A stretch of 64,000 nt of DNA from Pseudodonghicola sp048268305. GTDB lineage: Bacteria; Pseudomonadota; Alphaproteobacteria; Rhodobacterales; Rhodobacteraceae. The notes beneath the pieces were generated by a model. That model saw nothing but the letters and a program-made list of their open reading frames with translations. It did no database searches and had not been told where the DNA came from. The stretch lies in contig NZ_JBLWVT010000001.1 of NCBI RefSeq assembly GCF_048268305.1, positions 558,001 through 622,000 on the forward strand, given 5' to 3'. Shown here piece by piece: positions 55,235-63,897 of the stretch. Within the stretch, counting starts at the first letter, position 1. Every line of letters starts with the position of its first letter. The position numbers and the translations under genes were made by a program.

Positions 55235-57100
55235 TTAAGACGTTATCTGTTCACGGAGAATCGAGGCGGTCAGAGAGATCATCAGGTAGATACCGGAAAA
55301 GAACAGGAATGCCAAAATCGTATTCTCGAACTTCCGCGGATAGGCGGGTTCCTGACTGGCGACCGGTTCCACCGAAGTGGTCAGATAGCGGACCTGGCGG
55401 TTGGCCTCCATCCGGGTCTGCTCCACCTGCTGCAGCGCTGATTGCAGCATCAGGTCGCGGGTCTGCAGGTCCGCCTGGGCCATCTGGATCCGGACGCTCA
55501 GCTCGGCGAGCGAATTTTCGCCCTTGGAAGCGTCCACCATCCGTTCGTTGAGCTGGTCCAGCAGGGCCTGCAGGCGTCGGACATCGCCCTTGGCACCGTC
55601 AACCTTGGCCTGGTTGGGGCGCGGGTTGTCCGTCAGGGCCGACAATTCCAGCTGCTTGTCCTGAAGCTGGACCTCGATGTTGTTGATCTGGCCGCGCAGG
55701 GCCGCAATCACCCCTTCGGGATCAAGGATCGCACCCTTTTGCTGCAACGCGACCAGGGCCTCTTGCGCCTTGCGGCGCTCGATCTGGGCATTCTCGAAGC
55801 CGGCCAGCGCGTCGCGCATCTGGTCCGAGCGTTTCTGTTCGCTCAGATGGTTGACCCGTTCTTCGGCATAGGACAGCAGGCTGCGGGCGAAATTGGCGCT
55901 GGTCTGCGGATTGGGGGCGACCACTTCCATGCGCACCACGCCTTCGGACGGATCATAGCCGATCTTCACGTCCTTGGAATAGATCTTATAGGCCTGCTCG
56001 TTGGTCGGGTTGGCAGGCAGGCGCTGGATCGGGTCGATCCAGGGTTGGCTGAACTCCGCCTTGAACCCCTGGTCCTTGTCGAGCCGCAGCATGGCGTCCT
56101 TCGACTGCAGATAGGATTGCACCGCGATGGAATCCTGGCTGGTGGCGAATTGCGTGCCGCTCAGCAGGTTGCCCAGGCCGGAACCGCCGCCGGCGTTGTC
56201 GGCCTTGAGGATCAGGAATTCCGACTTGGTGGCATACATCGGCGTCGCCATGGTGTAGAAATACCAGCCCACCACCGCGGTGGGGATCGCCACGAAGAAG
56301 AACAGCCGCGTCATCAGCAGCAACATCTTCTTGCGCCGCCGGTTGACGATGTCGCGCTGGATCGCGGTGATTTCCTGCTCGCGCTGCTCGGCGGGGGTTA
56401 TGTCGGGCAGGGGTTGGGCGGGCTCGCCCAACGGCACCGTCTGGGGCAGTTGCACGCGGTCTTTCGTGGTCACCGCCGGTTCCGTGCTGCGCGGCACCAC
56501 CAGTTCAAGCATGTTCGAGCGCTGGAAGGGGTCGATGCCCTGTTGTCTCAGCAGCCGCACCGCGTCGAAATCCGAGGTTGCCGGCAGATTGTGCTTTTGC
56601 GCGACGCGGCGCGCCATGCGCAATTGCCGGCCGGTCAGCCCCTCGCGGCGGATCGCGTCGATTTCAGCCTCGACGGTCATCTCCCGAGAGGAGGAGACCA
56701 GGCCGCTGCGCGGCGTGGCAGCCATGGGCGCCTCTGCCTCTGCCTCTGCCTCAGTTTCCGCCTCGGCGTCCGCCCCTGACTCGGTGGGGGGTGCTGTCGC
56801 GTCGTCTTGCGGCGCTCCCGGCTCGGCGCCCGGGGCGGCGGCGGCTTGGTCGGGGGCGGCGGGGGCCTCGGCCGGTTCGGCGTTGGCGGCACTCTCCTCC
56901 TGGGGGGCGCTATCGGTTTCCTCGACATCCGGGCGGAGCGAGGTGCCGCCACTGGTCACCACGCGAGGGCGCAGCCGCTCGACCTCGGGCGGGCGCTCCG
57001 AGTTGGTGTCCTGAGGTTGCTCCGTTGCGGCGGCCTGCACACTGCTTGCAGAGGGGCTGCGGCGGATACGGAATTTCTTAGCCTTGGGTTTGATAGTCAT
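55235..57100 (-). CDS. capsule polysaccharide export inner-membrane protein (KpsE/BexC type)
   Basis: The 621-aa protein has a long Ala/Glu/Pro-rich cytoplasmic N-terminus (about 1-250), a membrane helix near 265 (RLFFFVAIPTAVVGWYFY), a periplasmic coiled-coil region, and a C-terminal helix (TILAFLFFSGIYLMISLTA). This is the polysaccharide co-polymerase topology of KpsE. The N-terminal extension is much longer than in E. coli KpsE. Its start lies inside kpsT (23-base overlap). Confidence 0.9.
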   Translation of the reverse strand: MTIKPKAKKFRIRRSPSASSVQAAATEQPQDTNSERPPEVERLRPRVVTSGGTSLRPDVEETDSAPQEESAANAEPAEAPAAPDQAAAAPGAEPGAPQDDATAPPTESGADAEAETEAEAEAEAPMAATPRSGLVSSSREMTVEAEIDAIRREGLTGRQLRMARRVAQKHNLPATSDFDAVRLLRQQGIDPFQRSNMLELVVPRSTEPAVTTKDRVQLPQTVPLGEPAQPLPDITPAEQREQEITAIQRDIVNRRRKKMLLLMTRLFFFVAIPTAVVGWYFYTMATPMYATKSEFLILKADNAGGGSGLGNLLSGTQFATSQDSIAVQSYLQSKDAMLRLDKDQGFKAEFSQPWIDPIQRLPANPTNEQAYKIYSKDVKIGYDPSEGVVRMEVVAPNPQTSANFARSLLSYAEERVNHLSEQKRSDQMRDALAGFENAQIERRKAQEALVALQQKGAILDPEGVIAALRGQINNIEVQLQDKQLELSALTDNPRPNQAKVDGAKGDVRRLQALLDQLNERMVDASKGENSLAELSVRIQMAQADLQTRDLMLQSALQQVEQTRMEANRQVRYLTTSVEPVASQEPAYPRKFENTILAFLFFSGIYLMISLTASILREQITS

Positions 57101-57737
57101 AAAGCCGCTTCGCCTCTTCCAAGGTGTCGAACATATGAAGTTTGCCGTTCAGCAGAACCGCTGCCGAACGCGCGAATTTCTCGAGAATGGCGGGCTGGTG
57201 CGACACGATGACGATCGTGGTCGTGCGCAGCCGCTCTTTCAGGATCCCGCCGGCCTTGCGGTTGAACTCCACATCGGTGGAGTTCGGCATGCCTTCGTCG
57301 ATCAGATAGATGTCAAAGTCCAGAGCCAGCATCAGCGCGAAGGAAAACCGCGAGCGCATCCCCGAGGAATAGGTGCCGATCGGCTGGTCGAAATACTCCC
57401 CAAGCCCGCAGAGCCAGCGGCAATAGGCTTCGACATAATCGGGGTCCATGCCATAGAGCCGAGCGATGTAACGCGAGTTCTCCATCGCCGAGATGCGGCT
57501 GACGACGCCGCCCATGAAGCCCAGCGGAAAGGAGATCTTGCAGCCGCGCCGGATTTCGCCCTCGTCAGGTTTCTCCAGCCCCGCCATCATGTTGATGAGC
57601 GTGGTCTTGCCGGTGCCGTTGGGCGCCAGGATGCCCAAGGAGCGGCCGAGTTCGACGCGGAAGGAGACCTGGTCGAGGATGACCTTGCGGCGTGTCCCGG
57701 TCCAAAAGGATTTGCTGACATTGTCGAATTCAAGCAT
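57078..57737 (-). CDS. capsule export ABC transporter ATP-binding protein (KpsT type)
   Basis: The 219-aa ATPase has Walker A GILAPNGTGKTT, signature YSSGMRSRF, and Walker B IYLIDEGM, with the degenerate signature usual in KpsT/BexA. It powers export of capsule polysaccharide with a KpsM permease, not seen in the window. The ATG at 57737 is preferred. It heads the operon kpsT-kpsE-kdsA-pgm. Confidence 0.92.
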   Translation of the reverse strand: MLEFDNVSKSFWTGTRRKVILDQVSFRVELGRSLGILAPNGTGKTTLINMMAGLEKPDEGEIRRGCKISFPLGFMGGVVSRISAMENSRYIARLYGMDPDYVEAYCRWLCGLGEYFDQPIGTYSSGMRSRFSFALMLALDFDIYLIDEGMPNSTDVEFNRKAGGILKERLRTTTIVIVSHQPAILEKFARSAAVLLNGKLHMFDTLEEAKRLYDYQTQG

Positions 57738-58043
57738 TGCGTCTTCCAGAACTGCGGTTGCAGTCTTCGCTCTCCCTAGGTCGTTACGCACTGGCACATG
57801 CTCAGGCCTGCCCCTCGTATCAGAGGAGTATTAACGGCTTACAGGGCGAATTAGGCCAGATTATGTCGGAACGTGAAACAAAAAACCATCAAGATTAAGG
57901 CCGAAATTGGGCATGGGGCCCCTGGAGGCGAGGTGCGCGCCCCTCGCCATTCCCGGCCCTTTGATCTGGTTGTTCGGCGATATAGTTTCCATATGGGGGA
58001 CAAATGATTAAGTCTGACCGGCTTCGCTGGAAGAGGAGGCCAG
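57738..58043. other. intergenic region between kpsT and the uracil-DNA glycosylase gene
   Basis: This 306-base region is AT-rich near 57820-57900 and probably holds the promoter of the capsule operon and the UDG gene. No inverted repeat stands out and no gene was found. Confidence 0.45.
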
Positions 58044-58643
58044 ATGGCTGACCCTGTCGATCTGATCGAGGAGATTCGGGCTTGTCGGCTCTGCGCCGAT
58101 CGCTTCGCGGCCACCGCCACGGCGCATGAACCGCGTCCCGTTGTCTGGTTTCGCCCCGGTGCGCGCATCCTGATCGCAGGGCAGGCGCCCGGCGCGCGGG
58201 TGCATGAAAGCGGCCGGCCTTTCACCGACCCCTCGGGCGACCGGCTGCGCGACTGGCTGGGGATGGATGCCGCAACCTTCTATGATATGTCCCGCGTGGC
58301 AGTGGTGCCGATGGGGTTTTGTTTCCCGGGCTACAACGACCGCAAGGCCGATCTGCCGCCGCCGCCGCTCTGTGCGCGGACATGGCACAATCGCGTGATG
58401 GCGGCGCTGCCGGAGGTCGAGCTGAAGATTCTGGTCGGTGGCCATGCCCATCGCTGGCACATGGGGGTGAAGACCCCGGTGACCGAGACGGTGGCGGGCT
58501 GGCGCGATCATGCGCCGCGCGTCTTTCCCTTGCCTCACCCGTCCTGGCGCAATACCGCATGGCTGAAGAAAAACCCCTGGTTCGAGGCGGAGCTGCTGCC
58601 GGTTCTGCGCGCCCGGGTGAAGGAGGTGCTGAATGAGCGATGA
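58044..58643 (+). CDS. uracil-DNA glycosylase superfamily protein
   Basis: The 199-aa protein has a CRLCADRF pair near residue 14 that could be part of a 4Fe-4S site, the active-site loop AGQAPGARVHESGRPF and PHPSW towards the end. This fits Fe-S type or type-5-like UDGs more than family 1 Ung. It would remove uracil from DNA. GAGGAGG precedes the ATG. It overlaps the SseB gene by 11 bases. Confidence 0.88.
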   Translation: MADPVDLIEEIRACRLCADRFAATATAHEPRPVVWFRPGARILIAGQAPGARVHESGRPFTDPSGDRLRDWLGMDAATFYDMSRVAVVPMGFCFPGYNDRKADLPPPPLCARTWHNRVMAALPEVELKILVGGHAHRWHMGVKTPVTETVAGWRDHAPRVFPLPHPSWRNTAWLKKNPWFEAELLPVLRARVKEVLNER

Positions 58644-59436
58644 GACCGAAGAGCTGACCCCGATCGACATGGCCCATGCGGCGATGGAGGCCGCTGGCGA
58701 CGAAGGGGCCGCACGGTTGCGGTTCTATGAACGGCTCGCCGATGCCGAGCTGTTCCTGCTGCTGACCGAGGAGGCGCTGGACGACAATGTCTCGCCCGAG
58801 ATCTTCGATACCGAGGATGGCCGGTTCGTTCTGGTCTTCGACCGGGAGGAACGGCTGGCGCGCTTTGCCGAACGGGTCGCGCCCTATGCGGCGATGTCGG
58901 GCCGGATCCTGGCCGAGATGCTGCGCGGCCAGAATGTCGGGCTGGGGCTGAACCTGGGTGTTGCGCCCTCGGCGATCCTGATCCCCCCGGCGGCGATGGA
59001 CTGGCTGTGCGAGACCCTGGCCCATGCGCCGCAGGAGACCGAGGCGCGGATCGCCGAGCTGACCGCACCCGGCGGGCTGCCCGAGGTGCTGATTTCGGCG
59101 ATCGACACCAAGCTCGCCACTGCGGTGGGGTTGGCCAGGGCCGCCTATCTGGTCGGCACCGTCGACGCCGCCGGCGGGCGCGGCCATCTGCTGGCCTTCG
59201 TTGATGCGCTGGAACCGGCGCAGGGGGCGCTCGCCAAGGCCGCAAGCGAGGCGCTGACCTTCTCGGGTATCGAGGCGGGGGCGATGGACGTGGGGTTCTT
59301 CGCCGGTGACGATCCGGTGGCGGCGCGGCTGGCCGCGGTCGGGTTGCGGTTCGATCTGCCGGAACCCGCCAAGCCCGAACCACTGTTCCAGGAGGCACCG
59401 GGCAGCAATCCCGACAAGCCTCCGATCCTGAAATAA
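58633..59436 (+). CDS. SseB family protein
   Basis: The 267-aa protein has SseB N-terminal-domain features (AAMEAAGDEGAARLRFYERL, then FVLVFDREERLARFAE) and a C-terminal part with AYLVGTVDAAGGRGHL. SseB-type proteins have various roles, often unknown. It overlaps the UDG gene and is co-transcribed with it. It is convergent with apt. Confidence 0.85.
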   Translation: MSDETEELTPIDMAHAAMEAAGDEGAARLRFYERLADAELFLLLTEEALDDNVSPEIFDTEDGRFVLVFDREERLARFAERVAPYAAMSGRILAEMLRGQNVGLGLNLGVAPSAILIPPAAMDWLCETLAHAPQETEARIAELTAPGGLPEVLISAIDTKLATAVGLARAAYLVGTVDAAGGRGHLLAFVDALEPAQGALAKAASEALTFSGIEAGAMDVGFFAGDDPVAARLAAVGLRFDLPEPAKPEPLFQEAPGSNPDKPPILK

Positions 59437-59454
59437 TCGCGACGACAGGTCAGG

Positions 59455-59471
59455 CCGGGGCGCCGCCCCGG
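59455..59471. terminator. hairpin between convergent SseB and apt genes
   Basis: A 7-bp stem, CCGGGGC with GCCCCGG, and a 3-base loop fill most of the 39 bases between the two stops. Confidence 0.55.
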
Positions 59472-59475
59472 TCTG

Positions 59476-60015
59476 TCAGAGCCCTTCGAAGGCGCAGAGC
59501 GCGTGGACATCCATGCCCATCGCCTCCAGCACCCTGCGACCGCCGAGATCGGGCAGGTCGACGATGAAGGCGCAGCTGATGATATCGCCCTTGAGCCGCT
59601 CGACCAGCTTGATGGCGGCGGCACAGGTGCCGCCGGTGGCCAGCAGATCGTCGACGATCAGGATCTTCTCGCCCGGCTGGATGGCGTCGTCGTGGATTTC
59701 GACCACCGCCTCGCCATACTCCAGCTTATAGTCCTGGCTGATGGTGGGGCCGGGCAGCTTGCCCTTCTTGCGGATCGGCACGAAGCCGACCGAGAGCTGG
59801 TGCGCGATGGCGCCGCCCAGGATGAAGCCGCGCGCCTCAAGCCCCACCACCTTGTCGATCCGCTCGCCGGCATAGGGGTGCAGCATCTGGTCGATCGCCA
59901 TGCGGAAGCCGCGCGGATCGGCGAAGAGCGTGGTCACATCGCGGAACAGGATCCCCTCGTGCGGGAAATCCACGATGGTGCGGATGTAATCCTTGACCTG
60001 TTTGGACGGGGGCAT
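59476..60015 (-). CDS. apt: adenine phosphoribosyltransferase
   Basis: Apt salvages adenine to AMP with PRPP. The 179-aa protein has the PRPP-binding motif ILIVDDLLATGGTCAA and GLEARGFILGGAIA. The ATG at 60015 (MPPSKQVKDYIRTIVDFP) is the natural family start; an upstream frame is not supported. It may be co-transcribed with the small gene to its right. Confidence 0.97.
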   Translation of the reverse strand: MPPSKQVKDYIRTIVDFPHEGILFRDVTTLFADPRGFRMAIDQMLHPYAGERIDKVVGLEARGFILGGAIAHQLSVGFVPIRKKGKLPGPTISQDYKLEYGEAVVEIHDDAIQPGEKILIVDDLLATGGTCAAAIKLVERLKGDIISCAFIVDLPDLGGRRVLEAMGMDVHALCAFEGL

Positions 60016-60095
60016 CGGGCGACTCCGGCTTGCGAAAAACGGCCAGCCGGGTTTGGCCGATAGGGGGCGGGCTTGCAAGCCCCGGATAAGCGAAA

Positions 60096-60113
60096 GGGCC
60101 CCGGATGGGGCCC
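60096..60113 (-). terminator. hairpin after the 38-codon gene
   Basis: GGGCCCC (60096-60102) pairs with GGGGCCC (60107-60113), followed on the minus strand by TTTCGCTT. It begins 4 bases after the small gene's stop. Confidence 0.6.
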
Positions 60114-60117
60114 CCAG

Positions 60118-60234
60118 TCAGTGGCGCGCCTCGCTAAAGCTGCGATAGAGGGCAGCAGGCAGCCAGCTCAGATGCGGTTTGGTCCAGTCCCGGCGATCGC
60201 GGGTCAGAAGCGCCTGCGCGATATGAAGGGTCAT
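60118..60234 (-). CDS. 38-codon small protein, unknown function
   Basis: An ATG at 60234 opens 38 codons ending TGA at 60118-60120. AGGAGGA lies 8 bases upstream, an almost ideal Shine-Dalgarno. The peptide begins MTLHIAQALLTRDRRDWTKP and ends YRSFSEARH. It is basic with a short amphipathic helix and a WTKPHLSW element. No known family is recognised. A hairpin follows directly. It lies between apt and the ribbon-helix-helix gene, diverging from the latter. Confidence 0.7.
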   Translation of the reverse strand: MTLHIAQALLTRDRRDWTKPHLSWLPAALYRSFSEARH

Positions 60235-60289
60235 TTGCCTTTCCTCCTGTTTTGTTTTTACGTCGTCGTTATCGACAATCGCTATGCAA

Positions 60290-60299
60290 TGTATATACA
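60290..60299. promoter_or_regulatory. 10-bp palindrome TGTATATACA upstream of the RHH gene
   Basis: TGTATATACA lies in an AT-rich patch between the 38-codon gene and the ribbon-helix-helix gene, 42 bases before its GTG. It could be the -10 region, an operator for the RHH protein, or both. Confidence 0.45.
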
Positions 60300-60341
60300 C
60301 TTAATATGCAGAATTTCAAGGCCGCAGGGGCGGGTGGGCGC

Positions 60342-60515
60342 GTGACCAAGAACGACAGCAAGGCTTCGGGGAAGAAGGACAGCCAGCTGGTGCTGCGGCT
60401 GGACAAGGCAGAGCGTGACGCCTTCGTCGATCTCTGCAAGCGGATGGATACCAGCGCGGCACGGGAAATCCGCCGCTTCATCCGATCGTTTCTCAAGGAA
60501 AACGGGGAGAGTTGA
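60342..60515 (+). CDS. ribbon-helix-helix type DNA-binding protein
   Basis: The 57-aa protein from a GTG at 60342 begins VTKNDSKASGKKDSQLVLRL and continues with DKAERDAFVDLCKRMDTSAA and REIRRFIRSFL: a beta strand and two helices of the Arc/MetJ fold. An ATG at 60306 (MQNFKAAGA) is an alternative start. Such proteins repress their own promoters or act as antitoxins; no toxin partner is visible. It diverges from the 38-codon gene. Confidence 0.75.
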   Translation: MTKNDSKASGKKDSQLVLRLDKAERDAFVDLCKRMDTSAAREIRRFIRSFLKENGES

Positions 60516-60547
60516 TCCCCCCGTTCCGAAATCCCGGGGTCTGACGG

Positions 60548-61177
60548 TCAGGCCGGACGGCGCAAAAAGGCGGTGGCCACGCCCATGCCCATCAGCGTCA
60601 GCCCGCCGGTGCGGGTCATGCCGGTGATCACCCGGGGGCGTCCGACCCAGGCGCGCAGCCGGTCGGCCAGCAGCGCATAGGCCAGCGCGTTCAGTGCCGC
60701 GAGGGTCACGAAGGTGGCGATCAGGATGGCGAATTGCGGACCCAAGGGCGCCTCGGGGCGCAGGAACTGCGGCACGAAGGCGACGAAGAAGGCGATCGAC
60801 TTGGGGTTCAGCGCGGTCACCGCGGCGGCATGGGTGAAGACGCCGCGCGGGGTGACGGTGCGGGCGGCGGCCATCGCCTGCAGCCCGGTCGACGGCGCGC
60901 TGCGAAACAGCTTCCATCCCATCCACAACAGATAGGCGGCGCCGATCCATTTCAGCACCGAAAACAGCATGGCCGAGGTCATCACCAGCGCGCCCAGCCC
61001 CAGCAGCGAGGCGGTCATGGCGGTGAAATCCCCCAGCGCCACGCCGGTGGCCGAGGCCAGGGCGACACCGCGCCCCTTGCTCAGCGCATAGCTGAGAACA
61101 AGCAGGACGGTCGGGCCGGGGATCAGCAGCAGCACGGTAGAGGCCGCGACGAAGGCGAGCCAGAGATCGAGGGGCAT
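60548..61177 (-). CDS. LysE family translocator
   Basis: The 209-aa membrane protein has the LysE pattern: LLIPGPTVLLVLSYALSKG, GVALGDFTAM and FTHAAAVTALNPKSIAFFVAF. LysE-type proteins export amino acids such as lysine, threonine or homoserine lactones; the substrate here is not readable. It is convergent with the RHH gene. Confidence 0.92.
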   Translation of the reverse strand: MPLDLWLAFVAASTVLLLIPGPTVLLVLSYALSKGRGVALASATGVALGDFTAMTASLLGLGALVMTSAMLFSVLKWIGAAYLLWMGWKLFRSAPSTGLQAMAAARTVTPRGVFTHAAAVTALNPKSIAFFVAFVPQFLRPEAPLGPQFAILIATFVTLAALNALAYALLADRLRAWVGRPRVITGMTRTGGLTLMGMGVATAFLRRPA

Positions 61178-61240
61178 TGGGGCAATCCTTTTGCGAACCG
61201 GGGAAGGGAGCCGGATTTGCCCACTTCCGTCAAGTCCCCG

Positions 61241-61423
61241 TCATGTCGACGCGATCCCGGTGCGGCATTCGGCGATGATCTCCAGTGCGCGGGGCGCATT
61301 TTCCAGCGTCTCGGCCAGCGCCAGTGCCAGTTTGGCGAGGTAAAGCTCGCGCGCCTCAGCCGGCAGGCTGTCGAGGCTTTCGGCCAGGGCCTCATAGAGG
61401 GTTTCCAGATCGTCCTGGGTCAT
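61241..61423 (-). CDS. DUF2783 small protein
   Basis: The 60-aa protein begins MTQDDLETLYEALAESLD and is largely helical, with LYLAKLALALAETLENAP. This is the DUF2783 pattern, a family usually next to an FAD monooxygenase of the MhpA type. Its ATG overlaps the stop of the flavoprotein gene (ATGA). The function is unknown; it may be a partner of the flavoprotein. Confidence 0.82.
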   Translation of the reverse strand: MTQDDLETLYEALAESLDSLPAEARELYLAKLALALAETLENAPRALEIIAECRTGIAST

Positions 61424-63024
61424 GCGGGGATCTCCTGGCGGAAAAGAAGGCTGTCGAGGGTCTGGCGGATCTGGGTCGCATCGGTCTGCGGCCATCGGGC
61501 GGCGACATGCAGATCGGGGCGGATCAGATAGGCGCCGCCGGCCTGCGCGCCATAGGCGCGGGCGGCGGGGCCATAGGCGGGCAGGGCCACGACGGTCACC
61601 CCCTCGATCGGCGGCACCGCCGGCCCGAAGCTCAGCAGGGTGAAACCCGGCCCCATCAGGTCGGAGAGGAAGCCATCCGCCAGCGCCACATCGGTCATCA
61701 GCGCGCCGGGCCGCGGCCCGGCCTCAAAGCCTTCGGCATCGGCGGCGGTGGCCGGGCTTGCGGCATAGGTATAGGGCGTCATCTGCCGCGGGTTCGCCAA
61801 CCGCCCGGCAGAGGGCCGGGTCAGCGCCAGCGACAGCGCCGCGTCGCGCATCAGCCGCCAGCCCGGGGTGGGGGGCGTCATGAACCGGGTGCTTTTCGAG
61901 GCATTGGCAAAGACGTCGAGCGTGGCGCCGCGCCGTTCCGGCGTATAGCTGTCGATCAGCCCTTCGCCGGCCAGCCCGTTCAGCACAAAGGCCAGTTTCC
62001 AGCCGATGTTCTGCCCGTCGGCCAGCCCGTTGTTCAGCCCGCGCACCCCGAAGATCGGCACGATATGGGCGCTGTCGCCGATAAAGATCACCCGCCCGTC
62101 GCGATAGTCATCAAGCGCCAGCGTATTTGCGGAATAGACGCTCCACCACTCCAGCGCCCAGGGGCCGGTATGGCCGATCTCGGCCAATACGGCGGCGACG
62201 GCGGCGCGGACGTTCTCCTCGCGCGTGGCGCCTTCGGCGCTTTCGTCGTCGCGCAGCTGATAGTCGATGCGCCAGATATTGTCCGGCTGGCGGTGGATCA
62301 GCACGGTGCCGCCGGGGCGGCTGGCGGGGTCGAAGAGCGCCCGGCGGATGGTGGGATAGTCATGCTCCATCTGCACATCGGCGATGACATAGCGGCCTTC
62401 GTAATTCTCGCCCTTCAGCCGCAGCCCGCGCAGTGCCCGGATCGCGCTGCGGGCGCCATCGGCGGCCAGCACCCAGTCGGCGGGCAGGGCATAGCTGCCG
62501 GCCGGGTCGGTCACCGTCAGGGTGACGCCCTGGGCCTCATCCGCGATCCCTGTCACCTCGCTTTGCCAGCGGGTCTCGATCAGCGGGCTGGCGGCGACGG
62601 CGTCCCAGAGGAAGGCCTCGATATACTGCTGTTCCAGGTTGTACATCGGCCGGTATTTCTCATCCTCCGAATCCGGCATGTCGAATTCCAGGATCTGCTG
62701 GCCGCGATAGAAGCTGCGCCCCCTGGTCCAGCCGAGCGCCTTGTCGAGGAAGGGCGCCACCGCGCCGACCCGTTCGAGGATGTAGTAGCTGGAGCGCGAG
62801 ATGCAGATCGCCCGGCTGCCGTCATTGAAGGTGTCCTTGCGATCGAGCAGCAGGCTGCGGATGCCGTATTGCGCCAGCGTCAGCGCCGCGATCATCCCCA
62901 CCGGCCCGGCGCCGGCGATCACCACCGGACGGCGCGGTTCCGGGCCCGCCCCGCGCGCGGGCGCATCGAACTGCGGATAGCTGAAATAGAGCGAGTCGAA
63001 CTCGCCGCGTCCCTCGGGCCTCAT
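61420..63024 (-). CDS. FAD-dependent aromatic monooxygenase (MhpA/PheA type)
   Basis: The 534-aa protein has the FAD-binding GXGXXG motif GAGPVGMIAALTLAQYG near residue 38, DG motif VLAADGARSAIR near 190 and the GD motif VIFIGDSAHIVP near 312. These fit class A flavin monooxygenases that hydroxylate phenolic substrates. GGGAGGA lies 7 bases before the ATG. It pairs with DUF2783 and diverges from a LuxR-type gene. Confidence 0.92.
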   Translation of the reverse strand: MRPEGRGEFDSLYFSYPQFDAPARGAGPEPRRPVVIAGAGPVGMIAALTLAQYGIRSLLLDRKDTFNDGSRAICISRSSYYILERVGAVAPFLDKALGWTRGRSFYRGQQILEFDMPDSEDEKYRPMYNLEQQYIEAFLWDAVAASPLIETRWQSEVTGIADEAQGVTLTVTDPAGSYALPADWVLAADGARSAIRALRGLRLKGENYEGRYVIADVQMEHDYPTIRRALFDPASRPGGTVLIHRQPDNIWRIDYQLRDDESAEGATREENVRAAVAAVLAEIGHTGPWALEWWSVYSANTLALDDYRDGRVIFIGDSAHIVPIFGVRGLNNGLADGQNIGWKLAFVLNGLAGEGLIDSYTPERRGATLDVFANASKSTRFMTPPTPGWRLMRDAALSLALTRPSAGRLANPRQMTPYTYAASPATAADAEGFEAGPRPGALMTDVALADGFLSDLMGPGFTLLSFGPAVPPIEGVTVVALPAYGPAARAYGAQAGGAYLIRPDLHVAARWPQTDATQIRQTLDSLLFRQEIPA

Positions 63025-63104
63025 GCCGGTCCTCCCTTGATCGTCGGAATGGTTGTAGGGGCGGCGGGCTTCGCGGTAAGTCCTCTTTCGGGGGGGACAG
63101 CCGC

Positions 63105-63788
63105 ATGGACCGGAGCGAAGAGCTGATCGCAGAGATCGACGCCTGTCTGGCACTGTCGGGACAGGACGGCTGGGCCGCGCCCTTTCTGGCGCTGGTGGAG
63201 GCGACCGGCGCGGCGCAGGTCATGGTCTTCTCCTATCGCGCCGATCATGCCGCCTGTCTGCTGTCGCGCAACTTCAACGCCCAGGCGCTGGGCGGCATGT
63301 TGGCCGAGGAATACCTCGATGGTTGGTTCCGGCAGGACCCGTTCTATGTGCAGGTGATGGCGCTTCCCGCCGGGGGGCTGGTGCTGGAGGTGGGGCAGCC
63401 CGAGGTCAGCGAGGATTATCGCGCCCGGTTCTTCGACCGGCCCGGATTGGCCGGCAAGACGGCGGTTCTGACCGCCGGCGCGCGGTTGCGGCTGATCGTC
63501 AACCTCTACTGGACCGAAGCGGCCTCGCGGGGCGCGCTGCCGGCGCTGCTGGGCCGCTTGGCGCTGCAGCATTTCGAGGCGCGGCTGAGCGAGGAACCGG
63601 CCGCATTGGCGGTTCTCTCCGACCGGGAACGCGCCGTCTGTCTCGGCATGCTGGCCGGCAAGAAGGCCGAGACGATCGCCGCCGATCTCGGCGTGGCGCC
63701 CTCCAGCGTGGTGACCTATCGCAGGCGCGCCTATGACAAGCTGGGGATTTCCTCGCGCGGGGCGCTGTTCGCCATCTGCCGGGAGTGA
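63105..63788 (+). CDS. LuxR-type transcriptional regulator
   Basis: The 227-aa protein has an N-terminal sensory part (about 1-160), with no clear autoinducer-binding signature, and a C-terminal LuxR helix-turn-helix: LSDRERAVCLGMLAGKKAET and SSVVTYRRRAYDKLGISSR. It diverges from the flavin monooxygenase gene with 80 bases between the starts, so it is likely its regulator, possibly in response to an aromatic substrate. Confidence 0.85.
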   Translation: MDRSEELIAEIDACLALSGQDGWAAPFLALVEATGAAQVMVFSYRADHAACLLSRNFNAQALGGMLAEEYLDGWFRQDPFYVQVMALPAGGLVLEVGQPEVSEDYRARFFDRPGLAGKTAVLTAGARLRLIVNLYWTEAASRGALPALLGRLALQHFEARLSEEPAALAVLSDRERAVCLGMLAGKKAETIAADLGVAPSSVVTYRRRAYDKLGISSRGALFAICRE

Positions 63789-63810
63789 CGCGCGGGGCAC
63801 TCCCCCCGGG

Positions 63811-63840
63811 TCTTCTTCTCGTTGAAAATCGGGCGGGGGA
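63811..63840 (-). repeat. intergenic GAGTATTT-family repeat, copy 4
   Basis: On the minus strand the segment reads TCCCCCGCCCGATTTTCAAC followed by GAGAAGAAGA. The TTTT core differs from GAGTATTT, but the flanks match. It lies 58 bases after the stop of the last (partial) gene. Confidence 0.55.
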
Positions 63841-63897
63841 GGCGCCCCAGGCGCCGGGGGCAGAGCCCCCAATGCCCCGTCATCCGGCCCAAGGCCT

